From Nymphaea colorata (Eukaryota; Streptophyta; Magnoliopsida; Nymphaeales; Nymphaeaceae), in contig NW_022205291.1 of the NCBI RefSeq assembly GCF_008831285.2, positions 1 to 28,648 on the forward strand: a stretch of 28,648 nucleotides of DNA. The letters run 5' to 3'. A program made the position numbers and the translations under genes. The notes beneath the pieces were generated by a model. The model was not told where the DNA came from. It saw only the letters and a list, made by a program, of their open reading frames with translations, and did not search any database. The stretch's first letter is position 1, and each line of letters begins with the position of its first letter. Below, in pieces: positions 1 through 13,000 of the stretch.

Positions 1-3000
1 ATTATGTGGTAGATGAGGGATATCAGAGTGACGACCACACCGAGTCCGTAGGCTGCCAGTTCCACAATCGACAGTATCTCGAAGAGCATGCTATCCTGGT
101 TCACTGTGCTATTGAGGACATAGGTCTAAAGGTAGCGAGTGATGAGGATGTAGAGCAGGGATATTTAGATGATAGCCGACCGTATCAAATCGTAGGGTTT
201 CTTATGCGGTCTTCCGAAGAGAATGAAGATGATGTAAAGCAGTTGGATGGTCATGAGGAAAAAGCTGGCAGTGCTTCCCAGCTGGCTCAGGAAGATCAGC
301 ACAGTCATGACGATGAGCCTGATGGTGAAGAAGATAGAGGCGAAAACTCCCAATTTGCTGTGCTTCCTGAAGAAGGTGCCCACGTCGCTGCTCTCCTCGA
401 TGTTGAACAGGTTCACCAGGAAGCTGACCAGCATGGCGGTGAGGGCGAGACAGAGGAAGGCCTTGCTCCAGAAAATGGAGGCGTCGAGGATGGTGCCCTG
501 CTAGATCTCGATGATGAAGGCAGTGAGGATGTTAGGCGTGCTGAAGGTACTAAAGCGAATCCCACCTCGTTGAGAAGCACCAAGCCTCCTATTTGCAGCT
601 TACGAGAAAGGCCTTTGGAAGTAACTGCAGAAAGGCAAAACAGCAACAGGCTCAGCCCGTATACGCTTACAATGGCCAAGACCATCACGTTGCAGGCATA
701 GCCGAAGTATTTTTGGTAGCCATAATTCGAGTAGGAGGAATCAATCGTGGTGGTTTGCCCGTTAGGTAGAAATAGTTGTATCCAAACACATACTGCCACG
801 CTGAGACAGACTGCAGGTAGGGCGGCAGTTGGTTATTGATGACGAGGGAAAGATAGCCCATTTGGATGAGGGTGGCAGCTCCAGTCCGATGAACTTCCTG
901 AAGAACATCGTGATGAGGCACGTCGATAGGTACATCCCAGCACAGTCGACGAGTAGGGCTGCAGTTTCTTCACTTTGTCATAGGTCGAGGAAGGGTAGTA
1001 GGAGGCAGAGAGGCGATTGGTGGGACTCACCACCCACGAACTGGCCACCGTCTGCAGCATAGAAGCTGAGGGGACCAGTGGCGGATTGAATGCTAGGTCG
1101 AGAGGCTGTCCCTGGATGCTCTGGTTGTAGGTAACTTGCACGTTACGGTCCCCGTGGAGGGTCGTAGGTGGCAGAGGCGATAGCTGCGTTGGGATTGGAA
1201 AGCGTGAGGAAGGGCATGAAGTTGTGGAGTTGTTGAGCAGGGTGAGCAGCGGTTGTATGGGGAGATGGTGTAGGCGATCGAGAGGGCGTTGCTGGTGGGG
1301 TCCTTAATGGCGCTGCCCACAGACACCGCGATGCTTCCGTTGAAGCAGCAGACGCTAGGCGAGCTTGCTGACCATTAACGCATACGTAATCTGTCTCTAT
1401 CTGGCATGTGGACTGCAACCGTCCTTGCTGACTGTATTGCCATCATCACAAGGCAGAACAAAACCTTGCCGTCTCCCAGATCTCCACACAGTCAGTGATG
1501 TTGGGTCGTAGTAGAACCCAACGCAGCACTCCAAAGCGCTTCCCGGTTGTTGGTCGGCTGCACCTTCACCGCCAAAGTGTTCGATACGGTCTTGTTGAAG
1601 ATGGATGTTGAGCAGGGCGGAGAAATTGGGAGTGAAGAGCAGAGTGAGTTCTGGATGGTGGCCTTCATGAAGTAGGAAACCGAAGCTTGCCACTAGTGTA
1701 TTTCAGCATGGAGTCGTTCTGGATGATGAGAGAAGCGTTGGGCGTGACTATGAAGCCAGTCCAGTTGATGTAGCTCTGTGCGAAGGTAGTGGTGGAGGGG
1801 GTGAGGAGGAAGGTGAAGGTTACCGTATCGCAGATGGTGGTTTCGACGATGGTATCGGCAAGCGAGAGGGTAAAGTTGTAGCAAAATAACAGACACTGGG
1901 GGCGCCACTGCAGGTGAAACTGGATTCAGTGGTACAGGTGCTGCTGCAGCCGTCATAGCTGTTGGTATTGTTGTCATCGCACTGCTCCACCCCGCTGGTT
2001 ATGATGCCGTCCCCGCACTTAGTCACACACGTCACCCCCGAGAGATAATACCCATTCGTGAGGTTGCAGACAGCGCAAGCGTTGGGATTGGTCGTGGTGC
2101 AGTAGGCGCATCCAGTGACGTAGCAGCGGACGCAGGTGAGCGCAACGGAGGGGAAGTAGGTGTGGTGCAGACTGAGCAGGCGGTGAGGTTGAGCATGTGA
2201 TGCAGTTGCTCATGGTGCAGAGCTTGCAGAGGACGCCGTCGAGGAAGTAATTGAGCGTGTTGTTGCAGGTGAGACAGGTGAACTTGGAAGCGTTGTAAGC
2301 GAGGGTGCCATTGGCGCCATCGTTATAGGTGCAAGTGAGACAACCAGTAGAAGCGTTGTTGCAAGGCATGCATAGGTTTTTGGTGGGGAAATATCCACTC
2401 ATGCATACACAGGTCTCATTGACCAACTCGTAGAACAAGTAGGAGGCGCAATCGGAGCAAAGATTCCTGTCGGGATGCTCGCACTAGTAGCAGACGTATT
2501 ACGCAGGGGTCCAAGCTGAAAGTGGAAATGTTTTAGTAGGTAAAACCACCGCATAGAGTCTGGCAGAGTCCGCTGGTGATGTTGAAGTAGTAGAAGGGAC
2601 CGGACACAGCCACGTCTGCATGTAGAAGATCGAAGAGATGCTCAAGGCAAAACCGCATGTGTTGGTGATGGTCCACGACTAAAGCAGACTTATGCCAAAG
2701 GTGGGCTTTCCGTTCACCGTTTGCGTATCGAACTCCCATTGATATTCAAAACCGCAGTAGGCATCAACGGTCTCGAAGGCAGTGACTCCCATGATGAAAT
2801 TGTCCACAAAAGCTTCTGGAATCTCAAGGAAACCGCCGTATCTATCGTTCTCCCAAATCTGGTACACGATGAAATACTTGTTGGAGGCCTGCACGTCGCC
2901 AGAATTGAAGATGATCTGACTAAAGTGGACGTTGGTGACCAGGACTTTGATCTCCAGCGTTGCGTTCCAGTAGTAGAAACTTTAGTTTATAATGCCAGTG

Positions 3001-3725
3001 CTGATGTGGAACTTCACCGGGCAATAGTTGGGAAACGAGCCGAAAGTTCCCCTAATCCACAGACTCGTCATGAACAGCACGATATAGTTTGAATTGTATG
3101 GCTTCGTGAATTTATTGTGACTCATACCGTCAGCTTGCTCCGTATAGTTTATGTAGTTCTCGTAGTAGGCCAGTTCATTCTTCTGTGTTGTTATGTTCAC
3201 CTATATGGCAGACTCAGTACGATATCCCCGCGGTGTAGTTGATCGGCACGTTGTCGAATGTGTTGAGGTGATGCGGGAAAGTGGGGTCTACCGCCAAGTA
3301 AGCTACCGTCAATAGCCAAAGGTTGGTTACACCGTAGATCTGGATCGAGACTGAAAAAGTGGCCTGCGTGAGGCCAATCTTTTTGATTTCGTAGAACTCC
3401 TGCCCGAAATAATCGTTGCCTAACTCAGGTGGAGATTACCTCGGTAGTTCTTGATGCCGTATGCTAGATTGGGCAGTCCGGGCAGAGCCGAGCTGAAGGT
3501 GAATGTGTATTTGGGGGTGGAGGTGTTTCCAGTGAGAGTTTTAATTACAGCTTCGTTGCCCGCTCGAAAGTAGGGACTGGTGAGCCACTGGGGGGCAGAG
3601 GTGGAGTAGTTTTTGTTGGGAGAGACGATGATTGGGATGTTGGAGCCTTGATCGGGCTGTATTACTTATGGTGCCGGCGTGGACGGAGGCTAGGAGGAGG
3701 ACAGAACAATATAACCTCGAATCAT
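1..3725 (-). CDS. Large Cys-rich multi-pass surface protein, 3' end outside window
   Basis: Unnamed membrane protein read leftward from the ATG at 3723-3725. The N-terminus looks like a signal peptide (hydrophobic core CSVLLLASVHAG), but joining it to that ATG needs one extra base in a GG run. A 19-nt and a 20-nt intron follow (3647-3665, 3420-3439). The ectodomain continues through about 2680-3200. It is followed by Cys-rich stretches and two DUF4215-type repeats (CGDG..EQCDDNN..DGCSSTC near 1900-2010; PCDDGNTVSKDGC near 1410-1470). From about 900 down to 1 the frames turn hydrophobic, with several probable membrane helices (for example FLMTIQLLYIIFILFG near 200-260), and no stop is reached. 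TAG/TAA occur as sense codons throughout. At least five single-base frame breaks interrupt the reading. It diverges from the next gene, which has a similar architecture. Surface exposure is inferred; the ligand is unknown. Confidence 0.7.
3420..3439 (-). other. 20-nt spliceosomal intron
   Basis: Minus strand GTAATC...GTTAG. Removal joins AYGIKNYRG to NDYFGQEFYEIKKIG in frame; without removal the frame is lost. Confidence 0.7.
3647..3665 (-). other. 19-nt spliceosomal intron
   Basis: On the minus strand it starts GTAATA and ends CAAG. Removing it joins the signal peptide end (HAGTIS) to SNIPIIVSPNK in one frame; reading through it shifts the frame. Confidence 0.65.
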
Positions 3726-4022
3726 GCAATAATTTATCAACCTAGTGGGCCTATATCGACATTTGCAAATGCATTATTTGGTCTCTGTCCTTTCCGATCA
3801 GCATCCCTTATTACTCACCCTCAAATACCGTTTCTATTATGTTTTTCAGTTATTCAACCATACAAGCCCAAGAGAGAGCATCCTATTTCACCTGGAAAAA
3901 ATCAGTTTTTTATGATTATTTATGTTTCCTCCATTTAAATATATGTCGGGTGGGAGGGGAATGGTGGATGGATGGGGATAGGGTGGGTGGGTATTTAATA
4001 ATCTGAATTTAGGATTATACGA
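3726..4022. promoter_or_regulatory. Shared divergent promoter spacer with G-quadruplex motif
   Basis: This 297-bp spacer lies between the start codons of two divergent Cys-rich surface-protein genes, so it must hold both promoters. It is mostly AT-rich (3800-3945), then turns strongly G-rich on the plus strand at 3949-3991. That part contains GGGGATAGGGTGGGTGGG at 3974-3991, which fits a four-run G-quadruplex with loops of 3, 1 and 1 nt. No canonical TATA position can be assigned. Shared or coordinated regulation is inferred from geometry only. Confidence 0.5.
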
Positions 4023-7000
4023 ATGGGCGCAGTCCTCCTCTTGCTCCTGCTCCTCCCCCTCCTCAAGGCGGAAACGCTGACCGTCACGCTGAGCTCCACC
4101 CTCACGCTGGTCTCCTCGGTAGCCTACACGTTTAACCTCACCTTCCCAGCCAAGAATATACCCGCAAATGCGTATCCACTCATCGCAGTCTCCAACAATT
4201 TCAACCTCAATGCTTTCCCCCCACCAATATCATGTTCGCAACCACGCTATCATCCTCGTACTCTTCCACCACACATTCACTCACCAGCAATAGCACCAAT
4301 AATATCATCACCTTCCCCAATATCTACACAAGCGCCCTCAACGCAGAAACGCTCATCAGCATCAAGGTAATATCCCCCTCTCACTTAGCTGCAAATGCCG
4401 AACCCGTGGGGGGCGGGACCATAGTCATTCGCTCTCACTATCTTCGACGCAGGGACACCAGCCTGACGTGAGGCAAACCTTCACCCCTACCTACACGGCA
4501 TCCCCCCTTAACAGCTGCCAGTGGACCAGTAGCTCCCAAGTTAACGGCGCCATCTCCACCAGGACCGTTTCCTTCGTCCCCTCAGTCCCAGTCCTCACCA
4601 ATTCTTACATGCAAATCTCCATTCCGCTTTGGCTTAATCCCCTCTCCAACGTCGTCGGCGGCTCGCTCACCTGCACGCCATCAGTGTAATCATCGTTAAA
4701 TACAGGACTTGACTTGGCACCTTCCTGCAGCTACAATACGGTGGGTACTAATGAGATTTACACGATTTCTAATCTTTTTTCATCGAATAAATCGGTAAGT
4801 TCGGCTGTTTCATTCCGACTGGGGAACCTGTACAACCCGTGGTCGTTCAATACCACCGCCCCCATTTCCTACATCCTCTACAGCACGCAGAATGGCTTCA
4901 CCAAAGTCACCCAAAGCTGCTCCGGCCTCTCCCAGACAAATACAGTAATGAATAGCTTCAATTCCTTCAGTATGACAGGAAATCTCGCCACCATCAACTT
5001 ACCCGTGGCCAACAGACTGGTCAGGTTCAACAACACAAATCCAATCCCTGGCGGTCTTGCAGGACGATTGCGGGTAAATTTTAGGTTGATTTAGTTGAGC
5101 TGGAGCGGAGGCGTCACCATAACCTATACCAACCAGACCGGCGTCGTTGTGATCTCCCAGAACAGCAGCCAGATCACCATCAGCAACTTCTCCTCGACGA
5201 CGATGCAGGCCAACGCTTCCACCTTCCTGCAGGGGTGGAGCTACGTCAATCCACCCTCCTCGCGACCCTTCACCATCACCCTCACATCCCTACTGCAAAA
5301 CGGCTCTACTTTCGGCATCGACAGTACGACGAATACCTACAACTGCACCCCTGGCACGATCACAACTTTTCGCTGTCTGCCAATAGCTACGCAGTCAACG
5401 CGGTCACAGCCTACACCATCGTCTTCAGCATCGTCTATCCGCTGGCTTCAGGCAGCTTCATCGGGATTGTCTTTCCCAGTTCCATCACAGTCAGTGGGAC
5501 CTGTAGCAGCACAAATCCATCGCTGAGCTGTGTGGTCTCGAATAGCACATACGCAAATATATCAGTTAGTGCAGTGATTACAGCAGGAACCTCCCTCAGC
5601 ATTGTGTTCAACACAGTAACCAATCCGAACCAGGCCTTTACGACTAGTCCGTTCAACATCTTCACCTACTACGATAGGGGATTGGACAGCCTAGTCGATA
5701 GACTCCTCACCGGTATGAACTTCACATCGCTCCCCAATGCTCTTTCCGCAGCCAACAACTTCATCATCCCCTCTTCCACCTTCACCTACGTTTCCTGCAA
5801 CTACATCTTTTCACTCACAGTCACAGACTACATCCAGGCTGGAGGCTACATCAATATCGACTTTCCCCCCACCATCAACATCTCCTCGGCTTCTATTTTG
5901 ATCGGTCCCACCGGGTCATGCGTATTGAGCCCCAGCGGGAACAGTCTCAACCTTACTGGCTGTTTTCCCTCTACCTTCAACTCCTTTAGCGTTTCTTTTA
6001 CGCTGAGTGGGATTTAATCCGCCATCGCTGCAGCCGACTGGCTCCTTCGCCATCAGGACCTATGGCCCCTTAGGGATGATCAACTTCATCACTTCCGGCC
6101 TCACCATCACCATGGCCAATCCCTCCTCTTCGCCCTCCTTCACGCTCGTCCCCCAGACGCTCACCGTCGACGCTTCGGCTCTGTACGTTTTGAGCGTTTC
6201 CTTCTTCACTCCTCACAACCAGAGCGACTACATGCTGCTCTACATCCCGCCTCCATGCAGTTCGCAGCTTCTCCCAGCTGCCCCGTCAACTTCGGGATTG
6301 CGATCGTCACATGCGCGGTTCTAAATGCAACCACTCTGAGAATGGCATTCACTACTGCTCCTTCCTCGTCCCTCTCCTTCAACATCAGCACCATTCGCAA
6401 CTACGATGTCAGCAACACTCCTATCGCCCTCCAGGCCTACGTCTACAGCTCCACAGGCTATCTCATGGAAGTCACGCCCACATATTCGAACACCTACAGT
6501 CCAGCTGCAATCACATCCGTCAGCGTGAGCTCCAACAACCACTTGTGCTTCTCTCCCCTCCAATATCACCCTCACCATCACCACTCCCTTCAGCCTAGAC
6601 TCCTCCTTCAGTGCAGCCCTCACCTCACTTGCAATCACCCTTCCAACTGAAATCACCATGCTCAATACTTCTTCCTGCTCCTCCACCGTTGGCTCTGCCT
6701 GCAATAACCTCAACAGCACCTCTTTCCAGGTGGTGGCGCCTGGATTATCTCTGGTCGGCATATCAGTCCAGCTGACCAACGTCAGATTACCCTTGATCGT
6801 TGGAAATTCTTCCAGCTTTTACATTCAGTATCTGTATAGCGGTCAGCAGGTGGCATTTGTGAGTACGGGAGTAGTGGTGGTGCCTTATTGCATTTCTCCT
6901 TGCCAGCAGTGCTCGACTGGTCCAACGGTGTGCTCTCCTGCTTGCCAGCTCCCAACAATCCACTCTCTTCTACTCTCCCAACAATTCCTGCCTAAGCTCA

Positions 7001-10000
7001 TGCCCTGGTGGCTACTTTCCGAATGTAACTGTCTGCTCTGCATGCGTGTTGCCCTGCGTCACGTGCACCACAGCCACTTCCTGCCTCTCCTGCTCCAATA
7101 CCACCATATACTACGCTCTCAATAACTCTTGCTTAAGCGGTTGCCCCACAGGATATTACAATGACACGACTAGCAATAACTGCACCTTATGCGTGGGTCC
7201 TTGTGCGACCTGCACATCTGCAACTGCTTGCCTTAGCTGCCTCACCAATTTCCTACCAACAGTACTTGTGTGAATGCTTCCAGCTGCCCTGCCGGCACCT
7301 ACGCAAACATTACTACGCGTTCCTGTGACCCTTGCCAACCCCCTGCGTTACCTGCTCCGCCACCCGACCAACTGTACTTCCTGCAATGGTACATACGCCC
7401 TCTACAATGGCACTTGCACCACGTCATGCCCCGCAGCCATGTACGCCAATTCTTCCATTTGCGTGCCTTGCATTCTCCCCTGCGGGAATTGCTCGAGTCC
7501 TTCCTTTTGCCTCAGCTGCGTCTCCTCCTATCTCTACAACAACACCTGCTACAACGCATCGGCCTGTCCTCCTGGAACCTTTGCTAACCTAACTTCGTTT
7601 AAGTGCGATGTATGCGCCATCAACTGCTCCACTTGCTCGATTTCTCTCAATAACTGCACTTCCTGCAATCCGCCTTATTTCTACTATAATGGAACGTGTG
7701 TTAATACCTGTCCATCTGGACTCTTCCAGAATGGTTCTTTGTGCAGCCCTGTGTGCTTCCCTGCGTGACATGCACAAACGTAACTGTCTGTCTGAGCTGT
7801 AATAGCAGCTACCTCACTAACTTTACTTGCGTGAATGCCTCCTCCTGCCCTCCTGGCACGTACGCAAACACAACCAACCTGAGCTGTGAGCCGTGCTCCT
7901 CAAACTGCTCCACTTGTTCCATTTCTCTTAATAACTGTACATCATGCAGCTCCCCAATTTCTACTATAATGGTACATGCGTGAATGCTTGCCAAGTGGAT
8001 TGTTCCAGAATGGGACCTTATGTAGTCCCTGCGTTTCCCCCTGCAACACATGCACCAATGTGACTGTATGCTTGAGCTGTGTCGGTAGTTACCTCACTAA
8101 TTTTACGTGTGTTAATGCTCCTCATGCCCTCCTGGAACCTACGCGAACACAACCAACCTGAGCTGTGAACCCTGCTCCTCCAACTGTACGACTTGCCTGA
8201 ATTCTCCGATGAACTGCACATCCTGTACTGCTCCCAATGCCTACTTCAACAACACCTGCGTGAATGCCTGCCCTTCTGGACTGTTCATAAACGGAACTCT
8301 GTGCAGTCAGTGCGTTCCTCCCTGCAGCACATGCACCACAGCCAGTGTATGCTTGAGTTGCAACGGTACATTTTACACGAACTCAACGTGCGTCAACGCT
8401 TCCCTCTGCCCAGCTGGGACATATGCAAACTCTTCCAATTTCAGCTGTAATGCGTGCACATCCAACTGCACAACCTGTTCAGACATTCCATCAAACTGCA
8501 CTTCCTGCACATTTCCCAACGCCTACTTCAACGGCACTTGCACCAACGCATGTCCGACCGGTTTGTTTCAAAATGGAACCCTCTGCTCTAATTGCATAGC
8601 CCCGTGTCTCACCTGCACCAACGTAACAGTCTGCTTGAGTTGCACAACTTCCTTCTTCTTTTTCAACTTTACCTGTCTCAATGCCTCCTCCTGCCCCCTA
8701 GGCTTCTACCCTAACTCTGCCAACAAAAGTTGCGACTCCTGCTCCATCAACTGCTCGGCCTGCTCCCTATCCCCCTCCAACTGCACCGCATGCGCCTCTC
8801 CCTACTTCAACTACAACGGAACATGCGTGAACACTTGTCCTCCAGGGTTGTTCCAAAACTCAAGCGTATGCTCTGCCTGCATTTCCCCTTGCTTGACTTG
8901 CACCAACGAGACCATCTGTCTCAGCTGTTCCACCAACTTCTACTACAACTTCAGCTGCGTGAATGCCTCCCAGTGTCCTGGGGGTACTTTCCCCAACTCG
9001 ACGGCCAAGAACTGCGATCCCTGCTCTGCCAATTGCTCCACCTGTTAGGTCATTGCCTCCAACTGCACCTCTTGCCTCGCCCCTCTCGCCATCTTCAACA
9101 GCTCCTGCGTGAATAGTTGCCCCTCGGGTTGTTCAAGAATAGCACGGTTTGCTCTGCTGCGTGGGACCTTGCTCACCTGCAACACTGCAAGCAATTGCAC
9201 CAGCTGCAATGCCACCTACCTCACCAACTTCACCTGCGTCAACGTCTCCCAATGTCCCCCAGGAACCTTCGCGAATCTAACCGCCTTTACGTGCGATACC
9301 TGTGCAATCAATGCTCCACTTGCGCAATATCACTTAATAACTGCACTTCCTGCAATCCCCCTATTTCAATTACAACGGAACCTGCGTTAATACCTGTCCA
9401 TCTGGACTCTTCCAGAATGGTTCTTTGTGCAGTCCCTGTGTGCTTCCCTGCGTGGCATGCACAAACGTAACTGTCTGTCTGAGCTGTAATAGCAGCTACC
9501 TTACTAACTTTACTTGCGTGAATGCCTCCTCCTGCCCTCCTGGCACTACGCAAACACAACCAACCTGAGCTGTGAGCCTGCTCCTCAAACTGCTCCACTT
9601 GTTCCATTTCTCTTAACAACTGCACATCATGCAGCTCTCCAATTTCTACTAAAGCACCTGGTGAACCCTGCCCATTGGATTTCCAGAATGACTTTGTGCA
9701 GTCCCTGCGTTTCCCCCTGCAACACATGCACGAAGTACTGTATGCTTAGCTGTGTCGGTAGCTACCTCACAATTTTACGTGTGTTAATGCTTCTCATGCC
9801 CACCCGGAACTACGCAACACAACCAACCTGAGCTGTGACCTGCTCCTCCAACTGTACGACTTGCCTGAATCTCCGATGAACTGCACATCCTGCACAGCAC
9901 CCAATGCCTACTTCAACAACACTGCGTGAATGCGTGTCCCTCTGGACTGTTCATAAACGGAACTCTGTGCAGCCAGTGCGTTCCCCCTGCACACATGCAC

Positions 10001-13000
10001 CACAGCCAGTGTATGCTTAGCTGCAACGGTACTTTTACACGAACTCAACGTGCGTCAACGCCTCCCTCTGTCCAGCTGGGACATACGCAAACTCATCGAA
10101 TTTCAGCTGTAATGCTGCACATCCAACTGCACAACCTGTTCAGACATTTCTTCAAACTGCACTCCTGCACATTTCCCAACGCCTACTTCAACGGCACTTG
10201 CACCAACGCATGTCCAACTGGTTGTTTCAAAACGGAACAATTTGTTCAAATTGCGTTCCTCCATGTCTTACCTGCACAACGTGACAGTGTGCTTGAGTTG
10301 TTCATTCAATTTTCTAACCAATTTCAGTTGTCTGAATGCCTCGCAGTGTCCTGCCGGCACTTACGCGAACCCTGGCAACAAAAGCTGCGACTCTTGCTCA
10401 TCGAATTGCTCAACTTGCTCATTTTCTGCCTCTAACTGCACGACCTGCACTGCTCCTTTGGCTTACTTTGGCAGCCAATGCGTATCCCTATGCCCGAACG
10501 GAACATTCCAAAACGCTACGGTTTGTGATTCTTGCGTTTCCCCCTGTGGGTTTTGCAGCAGTCCGACTGTATGCATTACTTGTGCAATCAATTTCTATCT
10601 TTACAACCAGAGCTGCCTGAATAGCAGCCTATGCCCCAATGGAACCTATGCAAACAGCTCAACATTGAATTGCTCTCCTTGTGCATCCCCTTGTCTCACT
10701 TGCTCTTCATCACAAAGCACCTGTACATCTTGCATTCCTCCTTGGGTGTACTCTGGCGGTCAATGCATCGCCGCTTGTCCTCCACTCACATATAACAGTT
10801 CAAGCGTATGCGTCACATGTCCTCTCCCATGCGCCAACTGCACAACTAACACAAGTTGTTGAGTTGCGGAACAGGCTTCCTTACTAACAACAGTTGCGTG
10901 AATTCCAGCGCATGTCCCAATGGAACTTACGCGTAATCTGCAAATAAGACTTGCAGTGGATGCGTACCCCCATGCACCAGTTGCTCCACCGTTCTTATTG
11001 CTTCACCTGCTCATCTCCTTTCCTCTTCTTCAACTTCACATGCACTAACACCTGCCCGAACGGACATTCGTTAACGTATCGGCATGCTCTACATGTGAGT
11101 CTACCTGTCTAACCTGCATCACCTTCTCCAAGTGTACTTCTTGCTCTTCTGCTTTGAATCTATACAACTTTACCTGCATATCTGGCTGTCCTCCTGGCAC
11201 CTTCAACGCCTCCAACACATGCACCAACTGCTCCTCCACCTGCTTCACGTGCAGCAACTTCTCCTCTTGCACTGGATGCAACGGTTCGCTCTTCCTCACC
11301 AATACCAATGCCAACCGACATGCCCAGCTGGAACTTATGCTGATTCTTCCTCAAACACTTGCAGCAATTGCTCAGCATCGTGCTCAACTTGCTCTTCTTC
11401 GGCTTCTAACTGCTCGACTTGTCCTTCTAATCTGCTTTATATTCCTTCAGCTGTTCTCCTAACTGTCCCACCAACTATTTCAACCTCAGTGGTATTTGCA
11501 CAACTTGTCCCAACTGCGCCACCTGCACCAACCTGACCACCTGTTTTATCTGTGCCCCCGGATACTATCTCTACGCGGGAGTTTGCTACACTTCCTGCCC
11601 TCCGTGGCGCCAAAGGCCGATAATGTCACCTTTAGCTGCAGTCTTTGCGGAGCCAGCTGCACCAGTTGCTCTACTGACGGCGCCTATTGCTTCTCGTGCA
11701 CTCCAGGCTACCTCATGCTTACTGGCAATGCTACATCACTTGCCCTTCAGGATATACTTCGGACAATAGCGGAACCAAGTGTAATGCAATTAAACCAGTG
11801 AGTCCGGTTTACTTCCCCTTCAGCATCAGCTTGGCCTGCTCTCTCTCATCTTCATCTACTCCAAAGTGAAATACGCCCACTCTGACCTAATCGGCAACAT
11901 AACTGTTTCATGGGATTTGGGTTCCTCTTCTCAGTAGCTGTTCTCGCCTTTCCTACCTATGTCAACAGCAAAACTGAATCCAGATTGCTCCAGACAGTCA
12001 GCAGTAACGCGAGATGTTCCTAATCGGAGCAGGCATTGCCATTCTCTCTGTGCTCTTCCTGACAGGGGTGGGCTTCGTGATATATGTCCACAAACAGTTC
12101 TAGAAAGATGCAGGGTTTTTACTTTGGAAGAAGAACAACAGGATGAATCGCTTCATGTTGGGGCTGGTATCAGTTTTATCATGCTTCCACTTTGCCATCT
12201 TCAGACTGATATATAGTAAGCTTTTCCTTCGCGAGTGTTTCAGCTGTTACTTCAAAGGCCATAAGCGACTTCTCTTCGCCACCAATGTGCTCACTTTCAT
12301 CACAGTTCTCCTCACCAACGTCCCCTCGATCGCCCTCTCCACCTTTCTCATCATGAAGCAGGAGGGAAATAACCAAACCCAAATATTCGCCATTGATAAC
12401 TTGATCGTCAGCACTGTCTTAGGAGTTTTTTGCTCCTTGATATGGGCAACCGCACTGGCTAAGACTTCTAGATGATGCTTGAAGATTTCCCATACCTCAA
12501 AAAGACCAAAAAATACCAAGATTTGGATAGCTCTTCTGGCAGTCTCATCAGCATCCATTACAGTGAAGAGGAACCGCATTACAAAACCTAGGCCGACTAG
12601 CAGACGAAGGGAAAGTTGGGTAGGTGAAGATAAAGGGAGTTGGCAATTTCGGAGCCATCGACCAGCTGGATTAGATATCAGACGTAAATTCAATAACCAA
12701 AACCATGCCCTAGTACAACAACCTGCGAGGAGAGATAGACTTCAATCCTTTCGAACTGAAACGCATCAACGACGACCTCTTCTTCCAGGAAAAATAGTAC
12801 ACTCGAAAGTTCAACGAAATAAAATAGTAATACACGAAGGGCCTGGAGGAGCAAATCGACGATGATGGGGCTACTCACAACAACGAAGACATGTTCAGGT
12901 AGAGCGTCAACGTCGAGGAAATCATCAACCAACGCAAAAAGGAAGTAGACCCGCAGGAATACCTGAACCGCTTCAGAAGCGAAGATTACGAGGACCTTAA

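Larger units (their letters stand above)
6890..11790 (+). repeat. Tandem array of ~282-bp Cys-rich coding repeats
   Basis: A coding repeat of 94-95 codons. Successive equivalent Cys codons lie at 8311, 8593 and 8878, spacing 282 and 285 bases. One unit reads roughly C..PC.TCT..CLSC...F..F.CVNAS.CP.GTYAN, then C..C..NC.TC...NCTSC, then Y.NGTC...CP.GLFQNG.LCS. The pattern matches furin-like/GFR Cys-rich repeats of ciliate surface proteins. Units diverge from each other except in the 7.69-8.60 kb segment, which recurs at 9.37-10.26 kb. Confidence 0.85.

Noticed and set aside
6-701. 231-residue acidic plus-strand frame at the left edge
   Set aside because: It is antisense to the hydrophobic membrane region of the minus-strand gene; its acidity mirrors the hydrophobic codons.
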